Assembly: GCA_039700805.1 (NCBI GenBank)
Contig: JBCAZE010000003.1
Location: 1 to 64,000, forward strand
Direction: 5' to 3'
From: CALBPI01 sp039700805
Lineage (GTDB): Bacteria; Pseudomonadota; Gammaproteobacteria; Steroidobacterales; Woeseiaceae
DNA length: 64,000 nt
Part shown: positions 26,737-35,221 of the stretch, one piece after another
Position numbering within the stretch: the stretch's first letter is position 1
Layout: every line of letters starts with the position of its first letter
Made by a program: the position numbers and the translations under genes
Notes under the pieces: model-generated
Told to the model about the DNA's origin: nothing
Database searches by the model: none
Seen by the model: the letters and a program-made list of their open reading frames with translations, nothing else

Positions 26737-27968
26737 GAAGCACCACTCTGTTTCGGATTCCCGAACATCAAGAGCGACTTCAACTCAGCCCACTGTTCAT
26801 CAAACAGGCTGCTCTGCGTTTTCCGTTGGCTGACGTAAGCCTGTACCAACACCCAGAACAAGCAGACAATACCAACACCAATAAAGGTCAGGATCGCGGC
26901 CAGAGCAGTGCGAGGTTTCGATTTATCATGCGGGGCAATGGCGTGATCTAACACTTGGAACAATGACAAATCTCGTCGCTCATCGATCTTGCCGAGCTCA
27001 CTCAGTTGACCGATCAACTCGACGATGTTCTCCCAGTAGCGCACGTCACGACTACGCTGGGAGAATGCAAGCAAGGTATCGGGCACAGAGCCCAAGTTGA
27101 CCATTGCATTGCCGTCCGCCTCGACCCCATTGGAAATTTTGGTCAGTCGATCAAGTTCCGCGCGGAGTTCTTTGAGCTCTTTACGAATCAGAACGACGTC
27201 TTGGTTCGTGTCAGTGGCATACGAGGCCATTGTGCGCAACTGGATCTCTCGCGTCGCAATGCGACTTTGGATTTCGGCGGCGCCGAGTACGATCGTTTGA
27301 TCTTGCCCGGCAATGCCGGCATAGCCAGTCTCTTTGTTGGTCGTTAGCAAGCGAAGGTCCGCATTGGCGAGATTCTGACGCGCAGCATCCAAAGCCGTCG
27401 CATAAAAGTCGGCACGCCGGCTTGCCTGTTGACGTGCGAGGTCCTGTGAGAACTTATAGAACTCAGCAACGTAAGCATTCGAGAGATCCGCAGCGATCTG
27501 TCGATCGGTGTCTTCAACAGATACCGATACGATGCCATTTTTGGCAGCACGAATGACAGTAGCGCCGCTGAGTTTGCGGCGCGCATCAGCGATCTGGGCC
27601 ACACCGTAATATTCGAGCAACTGCTGCCGCTCGATAACCGCATCAACAATAGTGCGACTCGTGAGGATGCCAACAAACAAATCGGTCGGGTTCTTCAATG
27701 CCAGTGCACTGTTACCCAGCTGACTTTCGCCGCCAAGCTGGTTTTGCATAGCCATGACCGTGTTCTCGTTGTACTGCGGCGGCAGCAAGCGTGCTGTCGC
27801 GGTGTAGATTGGGTCCGAGAGCTTGCAATAGACAATGGCAATGATCGCGCAAACGAGTGGTGTTCCAACCAGAAAACGAAAACGCCGCGCGGCGACAAGG
27901 AGCAACGGCATGATGCTCTGCGTCAACTCATCCCGCTTGGTCTCCTCGGGCGCTGGAGATGCCTCCAT
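26733..27968 (-). CDS. Wzz-like polysaccharide chain-length determinant / co-polymerase
   Basis: A 411-residue inner-membrane protein with two membrane helices, one near residue 35-55 (FLVGTPLVCAIIAIVYC) and one near 380-400 (AAILTFIGVGIVCLFWVLVQ), enclosing a periplasmic helical domain with long coiled-coil. This is the PCP/Wzz architecture that controls chain length or supports export. There is no C-terminal BY-kinase domain, so it is not a complete Wzc. The ATG at 27968 was chosen because GGAGG is 7 bases upstream and it overlaps the exporter stop by one base. A tyrosine kinase partner is not in this window. Confidence 0.85.
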   Translation of the reverse strand: MEASPAPEETKRDELTQSIMPLLLVAARRFRFLVGTPLVCAIIAIVYCKLSDPIYTATARLLPPQYNENTVMAMQNQLGGESQLGNSALALKNPTDLFVGILTSRTIVDAVIERQQLLEYYGVAQIADARRKLSGATVIRAAKNGIVSVSVEDTDRQIAADLSNAYVAEFYKFSQDLARQQASRRADFYATALDAARQNLANADLRLLTTNKETGYAGIAGQDQTIVLGAAEIQSRIATREIQLRTMASYATDTNQDVVLIRKELKELRAELDRLTKISNGVEADGNAMVNLGSVPDTLLAFSQRSRDVRYWENIVELIGQLSELGKIDERRDLSLFQVLDHAIAPHDKSKPRTALAAILTFIGVGIVCLFWVLVQAYVSQRKTQSSLFDEQWAELKSLLMFGNPKQSGAS

Positions 27969-30220
27969 CAGAAGACCTCCAAAAGGTTGAGGCCAGCGGC
28001 CCCCAGACCCAGCTGATACAAGACCTGAGTCCAATCTTTGATGCGCCGCACCGTACGTTCTCTATCAACCTCTTCAGGAACAATGACGGTGTCGCCCGGG
28101 CGGATTCTTAGACCGCGCGTAACTTGACGGAATGAACCATCTGGACGAATGACGTAAACATTTCGTGTATCAGCGACTTCCAAAAGACCTGCGTTCTGGA
28201 GGTAACCTTTGAGCTTGGTGCCGTTATAAATGAACGATCCCTGTCGATACACAGCACCGACCACTTCGATCGTCGGTGGCACCGACGGCACGTGCAACAC
28301 ATCGCCGTCTTCGAGATTGAGTCGTGGCAACGCCGACGTACTGGTGATCTCGTCATCAAGCTCAAGGACAATGCGACCGTTGGGTTCACTTTCTCTTAGT
28401 TGCTCGATGAGACCACGAATAGCGGCAGCCTCGGGCATGATCGAATGCGTGAGATCACCCGTCAGCACATTCCGTGAGCGTTCTATCAGGTGGCGATAGT
28501 AGTCCTGCTCCAGTTGATCTATCGATTCATCGATTCGTTTGCGCTGTCGTTCACGGATCGAGGTGCGAGACATTTCCAGGCCATAGAGATAAGCCGCGTC
28601 CGTGAGTCCGCCGGCCATCCGCAAGGCATCTTCGATCGTATCGTTTGGCCCAACGGGATACACACCAGCACGTGCCACTTCGCCTTCGATCCGGACGAAA
28701 CGACGCGTCGCGTCTCGTCGAACACGAAAGTCCTTGAGTGAAAATACCGTCACACGGTCGCCCGGCTGTAGCAGGTGATCCTCGATCGGATTACGTTGGT
28801 TGACCACATCGCCAAGACGAAAGGGAATCAAGCTAGTCCGCAACGTGTTGGGATTAGTGCGCTCAATCACCGCGTATTCCCAATTGATGTCGGGGAAATC
28901 GATACGCAGGCCTGTATCTGCAGCCGTGGTGATGAGTTCGGCGACCTGTCGCTGCTCGTTTCTGCGTATCCAATAGTTCGGTGATATCAGCGCCTCGGCG
29001 TCGGGCAATAAGTCCGACAATCGCATACCGTCGCGCCATTCGTGACGCAGCGGCTGCGCGACATGTCCACGCAGTGTGACCGCGTTTTGGAACTGCGGTG
29101 AAATCGGCTGAACCAGCACCAGATCACCTTTTTGTAACGGGCGCTGCAGCGCTGCCTCGTCGAGCACAAATTCTTCGACCACACGCTGCCCGTCGGTGGA
29201 TATGCGCTCCATGACAATGCGATGTTTGGTGGCAACAACACTGAGACCGCCCCCATGGGCCAGCAACTGAGCCAGAGTTTCGCCTTTCGCCAATTGGTAA
29301 ATGCCCTGACGATTGATCGCACCAGCAAGCGCCACCTCACCGTGCATGGGCTGCAAGTGCAGCACATCACCAGTCCGCATGCGAAGAGAATGCTTGAACT
29401 GCCCGGCGTTTAAGAACTCGTAGAAGTCTGCCTCAAGCAAGACTTCGCCGTCACGCAACCACTGAATGCGCCGCAAGTCACCGGCGGCATCGGGACCGCC
29501 TGCATAAAACAACACGTTCATCGGTGTGGATAAGGCACTGACCGTGTAGCTGCCTGGGACGCGCGCAAAGCCGGTGACATAAACGCGAACGGATCGCAGC
29601 TGCCCCATAGCAACACTTAACTCAAAACTGTGAAACGCACGACCGATGGCCGCCTCGAGATGCGACTTGAGTTCACCGTATCGCACACCACGCAGCGGGA
29701 TCTCACCAACCTTGGGCAACGAGATCACCCCGTTGCGATCAATGGTGACGCGTACATCGAGATCGATTGAGCCCCAAGCGCGGATATACACCTCATCGCC
29801 GCTATCGAGGACAAAGTCATCGGGCACGGCAATATCAGTTACTGGATCGAAACCACGTGACGCGTCTGCAAATAACGAAGCGCCATAGACCGGCAACTTG
29901 AATCCGAGGGTTTGCTCAACCAATCGATGGAACGGCGATTCGCTAGGCGCTGGCAGCTCAAGCTTCGGCGCCTCAGTCGGGCTTTGAACCTTGCGCGGTT
30001 CGCGGACATCTAGCCGAAGGGTCGGATAAGTGATGTCCCCACCCGCGGGCATCTCCATGCTGCCGAGGCCATCATTGGCAACCGGCAAGTCGGTCGTTAG
30101 CGGTGCGTTTTTCAGCGCTTGATAACGCTCGTTGGTACTTTGCGCGTTGGCGATATCAGTCGCAAACAGCGCAGTCGCTAGCAGCACCAATCCAGATAAA
30201 AACGTCGACTTTGGCATCAT
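27968..30220 (-). CDS. Wza-like polysaccharide export protein with multiple SLBB domains
   Basis: A 750-residue secreted protein with a signal peptide (LVLLATALFATDIANAQ). The polysaccharide-export (PES) domain comes first (VLDSGDEVYIRAWGSIDL, ISLPKVGEIPLRGVRY), followed by repeated SLBB modules (VYVTGFARVPGSYTV; VALAGAINRQGIYQLAKGE; VRIEGEVARAGVYPVGPND; VEVVGAVYRQGSFIYN). It is about twice as long as E. coli Wza (about 380 residues), in keeping with large SLBB-containing exporters. No lipobox Cys is present at the signal cleavage site, unlike Wza. It should form the periplasm and outer-membrane conduit. First gene of the minus operon, divergent from the regulatory cassette. Confidence 0.9.
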   Translation of the reverse strand: MMPKSTFLSGLVLLATALFATDIANAQSTNERYQALKNAPLTTDLPVANDGLGSMEMPAGGDITYPTLRLDVREPRKVQSPTEAPKLELPAPSESPFHRLVEQTLGFKLPVYGASLFADASRGFDPVTDIAVPDDFVLDSGDEVYIRAWGSIDLDVRVTIDRNGVISLPKVGEIPLRGVRYGELKSHLEAAIGRAFHSFELSVAMGQLRSVRVYVTGFARVPGSYTVSALSTPMNVLFYAGGPDAAGDLRRIQWLRDGEVLLEADFYEFLNAGQFKHSLRMRTGDVLHLQPMHGEVALAGAINRQGIYQLAKGETLAQLLAHGGGLSVVATKHRIVMERISTDGQRVVEEFVLDEAALQRPLQKGDLVLVQPISPQFQNAVTLRGHVAQPLRHEWRDGMRLSDLLPDAEALISPNYWIRRNEQRQVAELITTAADTGLRIDFPDINWEYAVIERTNPNTLRTSLIPFRLGDVVNQRNPIEDHLLQPGDRVTVFSLKDFRVRRDATRRFVRIEGEVARAGVYPVGPNDTIEDALRMAGGLTDAAYLYGLEMSRTSIRERQRKRIDESIDQLEQDYYRHLIERSRNVLTGDLTHSIMPEAAAIRGLIEQLRESEPNGRIVLELDDEITSTSALPRLNLEDGDVLHVPSVPPTIEVVGAVYRQGSFIYNGTKLKGYLQNAGLLEVADTRNVYVIRPDGSFRQVTRGLRIRPGDTVIVPEEVDRERTVRRIKDWTQVLYQLGLGAAGLNLLEVF

Positions 30221-30296
30221 TTTCTCAAAGCATTGCTCATTACAGTTTGATCATTATCATTATGATAAAACTGAGATACCGTGATCGAATTAGCAG

Positions 30297-30335
30297 TTTT
30301 AGTAATAATTCTGATACTAAATCTGTTACTAAATC
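30297..30335. promoter_or_regulatory. Cluster of three TTACTAAA-like repeats (candidate operator)
   Basis: In the AT-rich gap between the two polysaccharide arms, GATACTAAATC (30313-30323) and GTTACTAAATC (30325-30335) are direct repeats offset by 12 bases. TTTTAGTAA (30297-30305) is the same motif inverted. This is a plausible operator for the MerR-type HTH protein encoded just downstream. Confidence 0.45.
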
Positions 30336-30363
30336 GATAATAATGATATTTCTTGACGCGTTT

Positions 30364-30379
30364 TGTGACTTGAATCACG
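30364..30379. promoter_or_regulatory. Candidate CRP-family binding site
   Basis: TGTGACTTGAATCACG matches the CRP consensus TGTGA-N6-TCACA at all but the last position. It lies about 58 bases upstream of the HTH-receiver gene and within the divergent control region, so it could tie the locus to CRP/Vfr/Clp-type regulation. Confidence 0.45.
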
Positions 30380-30436
30380 GACGAAAATCAAGAGACATCT
30401 ACACTAATCGGCAGTCCGACGAGGAACTGAAATATC

Positions 30437-31039
30437 GTGAAAGAAAAACAGGTAACAGAGGCCGTTGTCGGCTCATTGCAAGCCGCCAAGATGCTCGGAG
30501 TGTCAGTGCGGACCATCCAGCTTTGGGTCGAGAAAGGGGTACTCAAAGCGTGGAAAACACCAGGCGGCCATCGCCGGATTACTGTCGCATCGATAGAACA
30601 AGCGCTTTTGAAGCCCGATTCAGGTACCGAACTGCCGACAGCACCTCAAAACGACAAAAAACCACTAAAGGTTTTGGTGGTTGAGGACGAACCCTCTGTA
30701 AGCGCCTATAACGAAGCGCTCATTAGCATGGTGTGCCCTGGCGCAGTTTTGCTGTCCGCCACAGACGGGATAGAAGCGTTGCTGGTCATCGGAAGAGAGT
30801 CGCCCGATGTTGTGTTGCTAGATATCGACATACCGTTGATGGACGGATTGGTGATGCTGAGGAAGCTGAACGAAATGCAAATTGGCGAAAATATGCAAAT
30901 CGCGATCGTATCGTCGCTCAGTGAAGCGCAGATCGCCGCACGTGGCGGACTACCCGAGGGTATTGCCCGTTATCAAAAACCGCTGCCATTAGACGCATTG
31001 GAATCGATTCTCGCGGGTTCGAGAAAAGGAGAGCGCTAG
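30437..31039 (+). CDS. MerR-type HTH fused to a response-regulator receiver
   Basis: A 200-residue cytosolic regulator. Residues 10-50 are a MerR/excisionase winged HTH (LQAAKMLGVSVRTIQLWVEK then KTPGGHRRI). After a linker, residues about 75-195 are a receiver: acidic pair in VLVVEDEPS, phospho-accepting Asp in VLLDIDIPLMDG, Ser in AIVSSLSE and Lys in RYQKPLPLD, so all key residues are present. DNA binding N-terminal to the receiver is opposite to the common order. It is the likely phospho-target of the hybrid kinase two genes on. GTG start with GAGGAA about 10 bases upstream. Its TAG stop overlaps the H-NOX GTG. Confidence 0.88.
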   Translation: MKEKQVTEAVVGSLQAAKMLGVSVRTIQLWVEKGVLKAWKTPGGHRRITVASIEQALLKPDSGTELPTAPQNDKKPLKVLVVEDEPSVSAYNEALISMVCPGAVLLSATDGIEALLVIGRESPDVVLLDIDIPLMDGLVMLRKLNEMQIGENMQIAIVSSLSEAQIAARGGLPEGIARYQKPLPLDALESILAGSRKGER

Positions 31040-31584
31040 TGCGTGGAACGATGTTTGTTGAGTTTTTCGATCATGTCGAGCGTCATCACGGCATCGACGT
31101 TGTCGATCGAATTATCGAGGAAAGCGCGCAGCACACCTCGACAGGTGGGGCGTACACCAGCGTCGGCAATTATCCGCACGGAGAATTGTTGGCACTCGCG
31201 ACGGCACTGAGCAATGTCTGCGGCGAAGACCTCGTCAGCATTATCGATAAATTCGCGATCCATATCATGGACGCCTTCAAACGCATGCACCCCGAATACT
31301 TCGAGGTTGGCAACGCGTTTGATTTCCTGAGTTCGGTGGGCGCGTCGATTCACAAAGACGTCCGCAAACTATATCCCGATGCCAACCCGCCAGAGGTCGA
31401 AGCCTCACTACAGGCGGACGGCTCATTACTGCTGCATTACCGTTCACATCGACCGCTCGCGCACCTAGCACTCGCGCTGACTCGGCTCGCAACACAAATG
31501 TATGGCGAGACAATCGACGTCGAGATCGTCGAGATGAGCGCGGAGGGGAACGCAGCAGCAATGCGCCTGAGGCGAGCGCAATGA
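31039..31584 (+). CDS. H-NOX heme nitric-oxide sensor
   Basis: A 181-residue cytosolic H-NOX (HNOB) domain protein. It opens MRGTMFVEFFDHVERHHG, the family start, with GAYTSVGNYPHGEL. The proximal heme ligand is His105 in GASIHKDVRKLYPDANPP, and the propionate-binding Y-x-S-x-R motif is YRSHR (134-138). H-NOX proteins bind NO at ferrous heme and control a partner, usually a histidine kinase or diguanylate cyclase. The GTG at 31039 is supported by AAGGAG upstream and by the family start. It overlaps the previous stop (TAGTG) and the next start (ATGA), so it is coupled to both the regulator and the kinase. Confidence 0.94.
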   Translation: MRGTMFVEFFDHVERHHGIDVVDRIIEESAQHTSTGGAYTSVGNYPHGELLALATALSNVCGEDLVSIIDKFAIHIMDAFKRMHPEYFEVGNAFDFLSSVGASIHKDVRKLYPDANPPEVEASLQADGSLLLHYRSHRPLAHLALALTRLATQMYGETIDVEIVEMSAEGNAAAMRLRRAQ

Positions 31585-33497
31585 GCGACAGCCAGTGGAA
31601 AGCCCGATTCGAACGGGAGCGCAACGCGCGTCAGCAGGCGGAGCGTATCTTGGAAGACAAGAGTCGTGAGCTTTATGAGGCAAATCAGAATTTGCTAGCC
31701 CTCACCCGCTCGCAAGATGTCGTCATTGAAGAGCGCACCAAAGAACTCCACGCAACGATCGAGCAACTTAAGGGAGAAGCTGAGAAGCGCAAAGAGGCAT
31801 CGAAAGAGCTGCGCGTCGCTCGCGATGAGGCGCTCGAACTTGCGCAAGTGAAGACCGATTTTCTAGCGCGGATGAGTCATGAAATCCGTACACCGATGAA
31901 CGCGATCATTGGCCTCACGGGCGTTCTCCTCGACAAGATCAAAGATGCAGAACTTGCCTCACATCTTCTGACAGTGCGTTCGAGCGGACATCTACTGCTC
32001 CGATTGATCAACGATATTCTCGACTTCTCGAAAGTTGACGCCGGCAAGATTGAACTCGAATACAACAATGCGTCACTGGAGTCTGTCATTCAGCAATCTG
32101 TTTCGCTGGTGATGCTGGAGGCCGATAAGAAGGAATCTCGTTTTGAGATTCAACGCGCCGAGGGTTTGCCGGAAAACATCGTTATCGATGCCGGACGCGT
32201 GGTTCAAGTGTTGAGCAACCTGGTCAACAACGCAGTCAAGTTCTCAGAAAATGACATCATCAAGATCGCGGTTGAAGTCTCGAAGGAATCAATCCGTTTC
32301 GACGATGTTCCCGCGGAGATTCGCGCGCTCGATGACGGACAGCTGTTCGATTATCGGTTTATCACCTTTGCGGTGACTGACCGTGGCATCGGTATTCATC
32401 CTGACAAGATCGACACACTTTTCGATCCATTTACCCAATTCGCCGGCGCATCACCTGGCAGCTCCGGGCTGGGACTTGCGATTTGTAAGAGCCTTTGCGA
32501 GTGCATGGGCGGCGATATCTGGGTCACCAGTCAACCGGGCGAAGGATCGACATTCATTATTCGATTTATCTGTGGACTTGAGACAGCCACACGAGTAACG
32601 AAGGTCTATCAAGAAGAAGTCCTGGATTGTTCTGAAGAAACCGGTCGTCATCTATTGTTGGGCGACGCGGCACTGGCAGCGAAACTCGGGGAAGCCCCGC
32701 TTGCGAGCAGCAAGCCGTTGCGCATACTCATTGCGGATGACTACGAGGTCAATCGTATCGTCCAACAGGCGCAGCTCGATGCCCTAGGTTATCGAGCCGA
32801 TACGGTGGCTAACGGTGAGGAAGTCCTGCGCGCGATCCATGCACGAGACTACGACCTGATCATGATGGACATACGGATGCCCATCATGGACGGCGAGGAA
32901 ACCACTCGTCGAATTCGATCCCATGCAGATCATCAGCCCTACATCGCAGCGGTAACAGCGAGCGCATTGAATGACGATCAGAAACGATTTGCGAAAGCTG
33001 GTTTCGATCGTTTCCTCGCGAAGCCGGTGGACGCAGCCGAGCTGGTGGAGACATTAGAAGCAGCATTCGAGCATAAGCACGGACAAACCTCTGTACAGAT
33101 GTTCTCGAACTCGGAGTTGATCGAGATCGAGCCGTTGGAACTCGATCACGAATTTCTGACCAAGACGGTAGGGCCAGCACTCAACCAAGTTTTGGCACGT
33201 GTGGTACCGGTGTTCTTACGAGACTTACCAGACCGCTGTATTTCACTTGAGAAGAGTGTGAAAACCAAGGACGCGGAGTCGTTTGCATCCATTTGCCATG
33301 GCCTGAAAGGTGCAAGCCGAAGTGTCGGCGGCATGGACTTATCCGAGATGTGCGCCAGCTTTGAAGAACGTGCCTACAGTGGCTATGTCGCCAACGAAGA
33401 TGAACTTGTTGAAATGACCAGCATGATCAACCGCACCCGTCGCGCGTTGGAGAGAAAACTCGCGACGATCAATGACCCATCGGAGGTGTCCGCATGA
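31581..33497 (+). CDS. H-NOX-associated hybrid histidine kinase (HisKA-HATPase-REC-Hpt)
   Basis: A 638-residue cytosolic kinase. Residues 1-95 are a long coiled-coil with no PAS, GAF or membrane segment. HisKA carries His100 in ARMSHEIRTPMNAIIG; the HATPase has the N box QVLSNLVNNAVKF and DRGIGI, then GSSGLGLAICKSL. The receiver (about 380-495) has Asp430 in IMMDIRMPIMDG and Lys481. The C-terminal Hpt domain has His573 in ICHGLKGASRSVGG. This is a complete phosphorelay module whose input must come from a partner, here the overlapping H-NOX gene. Its Hpt probably passes phosphate to the HTH-receiver protein. It overlaps the following sugar-transferase gene. Confidence 0.94.
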   Translation: MSDSQWKARFERERNARQQAERILEDKSRELYEANQNLLALTRSQDVVIEERTKELHATIEQLKGEAEKRKEASKELRVARDEALELAQVKTDFLARMSHEIRTPMNAIIGLTGVLLDKIKDAELASHLLTVRSSGHLLLRLINDILDFSKVDAGKIELEYNNASLESVIQQSVSLVMLEADKKESRFEIQRAEGLPENIVIDAGRVVQVLSNLVNNAVKFSENDIIKIAVEVSKESIRFDDVPAEIRALDDGQLFDYRFITFAVTDRGIGIHPDKIDTLFDPFTQFAGASPGSSGLGLAICKSLCECMGGDIWVTSQPGEGSTFIIRFICGLETATRVTKVYQEEVLDCSEETGRHLLLGDAALAAKLGEAPLASSKPLRILIADDYEVNRIVQQAQLDALGYRADTVANGEEVLRAIHARDYDLIMMDIRMPIMDGEETTRRIRSHADHQPYIAAVTASALNDDQKRFAKAGFDRFLAKPVDAAELVETLEAAFEHKHGQTSVQMFSNSELIEIEPLELDHEFLTKTVGPALNQVLARVVPVFLRDLPDRCISLEKSVKTKDAESFASICHGLKGASRSVGGMDLSEMCASFEERAYSGYVANEDELVEMTSMINRTRRALERKLATINDPSEVSA

Positions 33498-34243
33498 AAA
33501 ACGGGACCAATGCCGCGACCATCGAAGCGCATGACGAACTGCTAGACCCAATGGCGTTTGCCATGAAGCATTCGAGCGGTAGACGGAGAAATCGCTTCAC
33601 GCGCAAAGTGTTTCTTGCCTTCTGGTGGTTGAATATTCGCGTGCAGCGCGCCCTGAAGCGGTGTATCGACTTTCTAGGCGCAGCGGTAGGACTATTGCTG
33701 CTCTCGCCTTTGCTGATCATTGTCGCAATCTGCATCAAACTAGATTCGCGTGGCCCCGTGTTTTACTCGCAGATTCGAGTCGGCGAACGTGGAAAGACAT
33801 TTCGTATGTACAAGTTTCGCTCGATGCGCACAGATGCCGACGAAGTTCGTGCCGAGCTCGAAGCTGCGAACGAAAGTGCCGATGGCGTCATCTTCAAAAT
33901 GAAAGAGGACCCGCGTGTCACTCGACTTGGGCGGTTCATACGCCGATTCTCGATCGATGAACTTCCGCAGCTCTACAACATCCTCCGTGGCGATATGGCA
34001 ATCGTTGGACCAAGACCCGCATTGCCATCGGAAGTCGCACAATACGACATCCAAGCCCGCAAGCGACTGCAAACCAAGCCGGGCCTGACATGCATCTGGC
34101 AAGTCAGCGGCCGCTCGAATCTGTCCTTCTCTCAGCAGATTGATCTCGATATCGAATACTTGAGTTCGAAGTCGACGAAAAAGGACATCGAGCTCATCGC
34201 AAAAACCATCCCGGCGGTGATTGATAGCGACGGGGCGTACTAG
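33494..34243 (+). CDS. Polyprenyl-phosphate sugar-1-phosphate transferase (initiating sugar transferase)
   Basis: A 249-residue membrane-associated enzyme with only the C-terminal catalytic module of the WcaJ/WbaP family. It has one hydrophobic re-entrant helix (DFLGAAVGLLLLSPLLIIVA), then PVFYSQIRVGERGKTFRMYK, FRSMRTDAD, RRFSIDELPQLYNILRGDMA, VGPRPALP and KPGLTCIWQVSGRS, all standard for the family. It transfers a sugar phosphate to undecaprenyl phosphate, the first step of repeat-unit synthesis. Its four-base overlap with the kinase gene places initiation of polysaccharide under the NO-sensing transcript. Confidence 0.93.
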   Translation: MKNGTNAATIEAHDELLDPMAFAMKHSSGRRRNRFTRKVFLAFWWLNIRVQRALKRCIDFLGAAVGLLLLSPLLIIVAICIKLDSRGPVFYSQIRVGERGKTFRMYKFRSMRTDADEVRAELEAANESADGVIFKMKEDPRVTRLGRFIRRFSIDELPQLYNILRGDMAIVGPRPALPSEVAQYDIQARKRLQTKPGLTCIWQVSGRSNLSFSQQIDLDIEYLSSKSTKKDIELIAKTIPAVIDSDGAY

Positions 34244-35199
34244 TGAGCGGTACGCAGATAGAGCCACCGATTGCTGTGATCGGCTTTAGCAACCTTGGAT
34301 CACCGATAGAGGAAGCTTGGCCATCGACCCACCGGGCGCTACTGCCGATAGCGGGGCAACCGGTGATCGTCCGACTGATGCAGCAATTGAGCGCCCAAGG
34401 CATCTCGCATTTACGAATCGCGGGCTCTATTCAGCAGGTCGCTGTCAAACAGCGAATCGGTGATGGTTCTGAGTGGGGACTAAAGGTGCGCTACTCGGAC
34501 TTGCACGGCGCTGACCTTCGCAGCCAAACGCTTCTGGAGAGAGGTCGATGCTTATACCTCGCAGGCGACGTGCTGCACGCCGGACGGTTCGAATCGTCGG
34601 GCGCTCTGGGCCGCATGGAAACGACGAAACGACTGTCGGCTGTGGAAGAAGAGTCGAGTCTCTGGGCGTTGGATGTAAACGGTGAACAACGATTGCGACT
34701 CAGCCCCGTTCGCAACGAGGCAACGGCAAGCCTGCGATTGGCGGACGCCGGCAGTTTCCATCGGGCAAACCTCGCGGCCGTCAAAGGCTTAATCAACAAC
34801 ATCAACATTCCAGGTCGTCAAATGCGCTCGGGCGTGTGGGAAGACTGGTCTACCGACGTCGCCGACGATGCGCATATCGGCGACCGAGTCGTTATTGGCA
34901 AACACTGTTCGATCGGCAGTGGTGTGAAACTGCATTCCGATGTGATCGTTGGCAACGGCTGCATCATCATGAAGCACGCCCAGCTCAAGAATGTAACGCT
35001 ACTGCCCAATACCTACATTGGTTCAGACGTGCGATTGCGCGATGCCATCGTCAGCCCGATTGGCATTTTCGACTTTGGTGACCACTACTGGCCAATTGGT
35101 AATGAACATCTCATCAGTCGCTCTCGCAGCAACCAAGAGGCTGCGACGGGTATTCCGAGCGAACACCTGAACCTAACCGAAAAGGAATTGCGCACCTAA
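34243..35199 (+). CDS. Degenerate sugar nucleotidyltransferase-like protein with left-handed beta-helix end
   Basis: A 318-residue protein laid out like sugar-1-phosphate nucleotidyltransferases. The N-terminal part keeps WPSTHRALLPIAGQPVIVRL and a later LYLAGDV, but the glycine-rich GGxGTRL signature is replaced by FSNLGSPIEEA and the usual Lys of PKALLP by Arg. The catalytic Lys/Arg set is therefore missing. From about residue 200 hexapeptide repeats (AHIGDRVVIGKHCSIGSGV) form a left-handed beta-helix. It may be a regulatory or scaffolding pseudo-enzyme rather than a GDP/dTDP-sugar synthase. GTG start overlapping the preceding TAG. Confidence 0.75.
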   Translation: MSGTQIEPPIAVIGFSNLGSPIEEAWPSTHRALLPIAGQPVIVRLMQQLSAQGISHLRIAGSIQQVAVKQRIGDGSEWGLKVRYSDLHGADLRSQTLLERGRCLYLAGDVLHAGRFESSGALGRMETTKRLSAVEEESSLWALDVNGEQRLRLSPVRNEATASLRLADAGSFHRANLAAVKGLINNINIPGRQMRSGVWEDWSTDVADDAHIGDRVVIGKHCSIGSGVKLHSDVIVGNGCIIMKHAQLKNVTLLPNTYIGSDVRLRDAIVSPIGIFDFGDHYWPIGNEHLISRSRSNQEAATGIPSEHLNLTEKELRT

Positions 35200-35221
35200 C
35201 GCCGCGCATACGGAGCAAACC

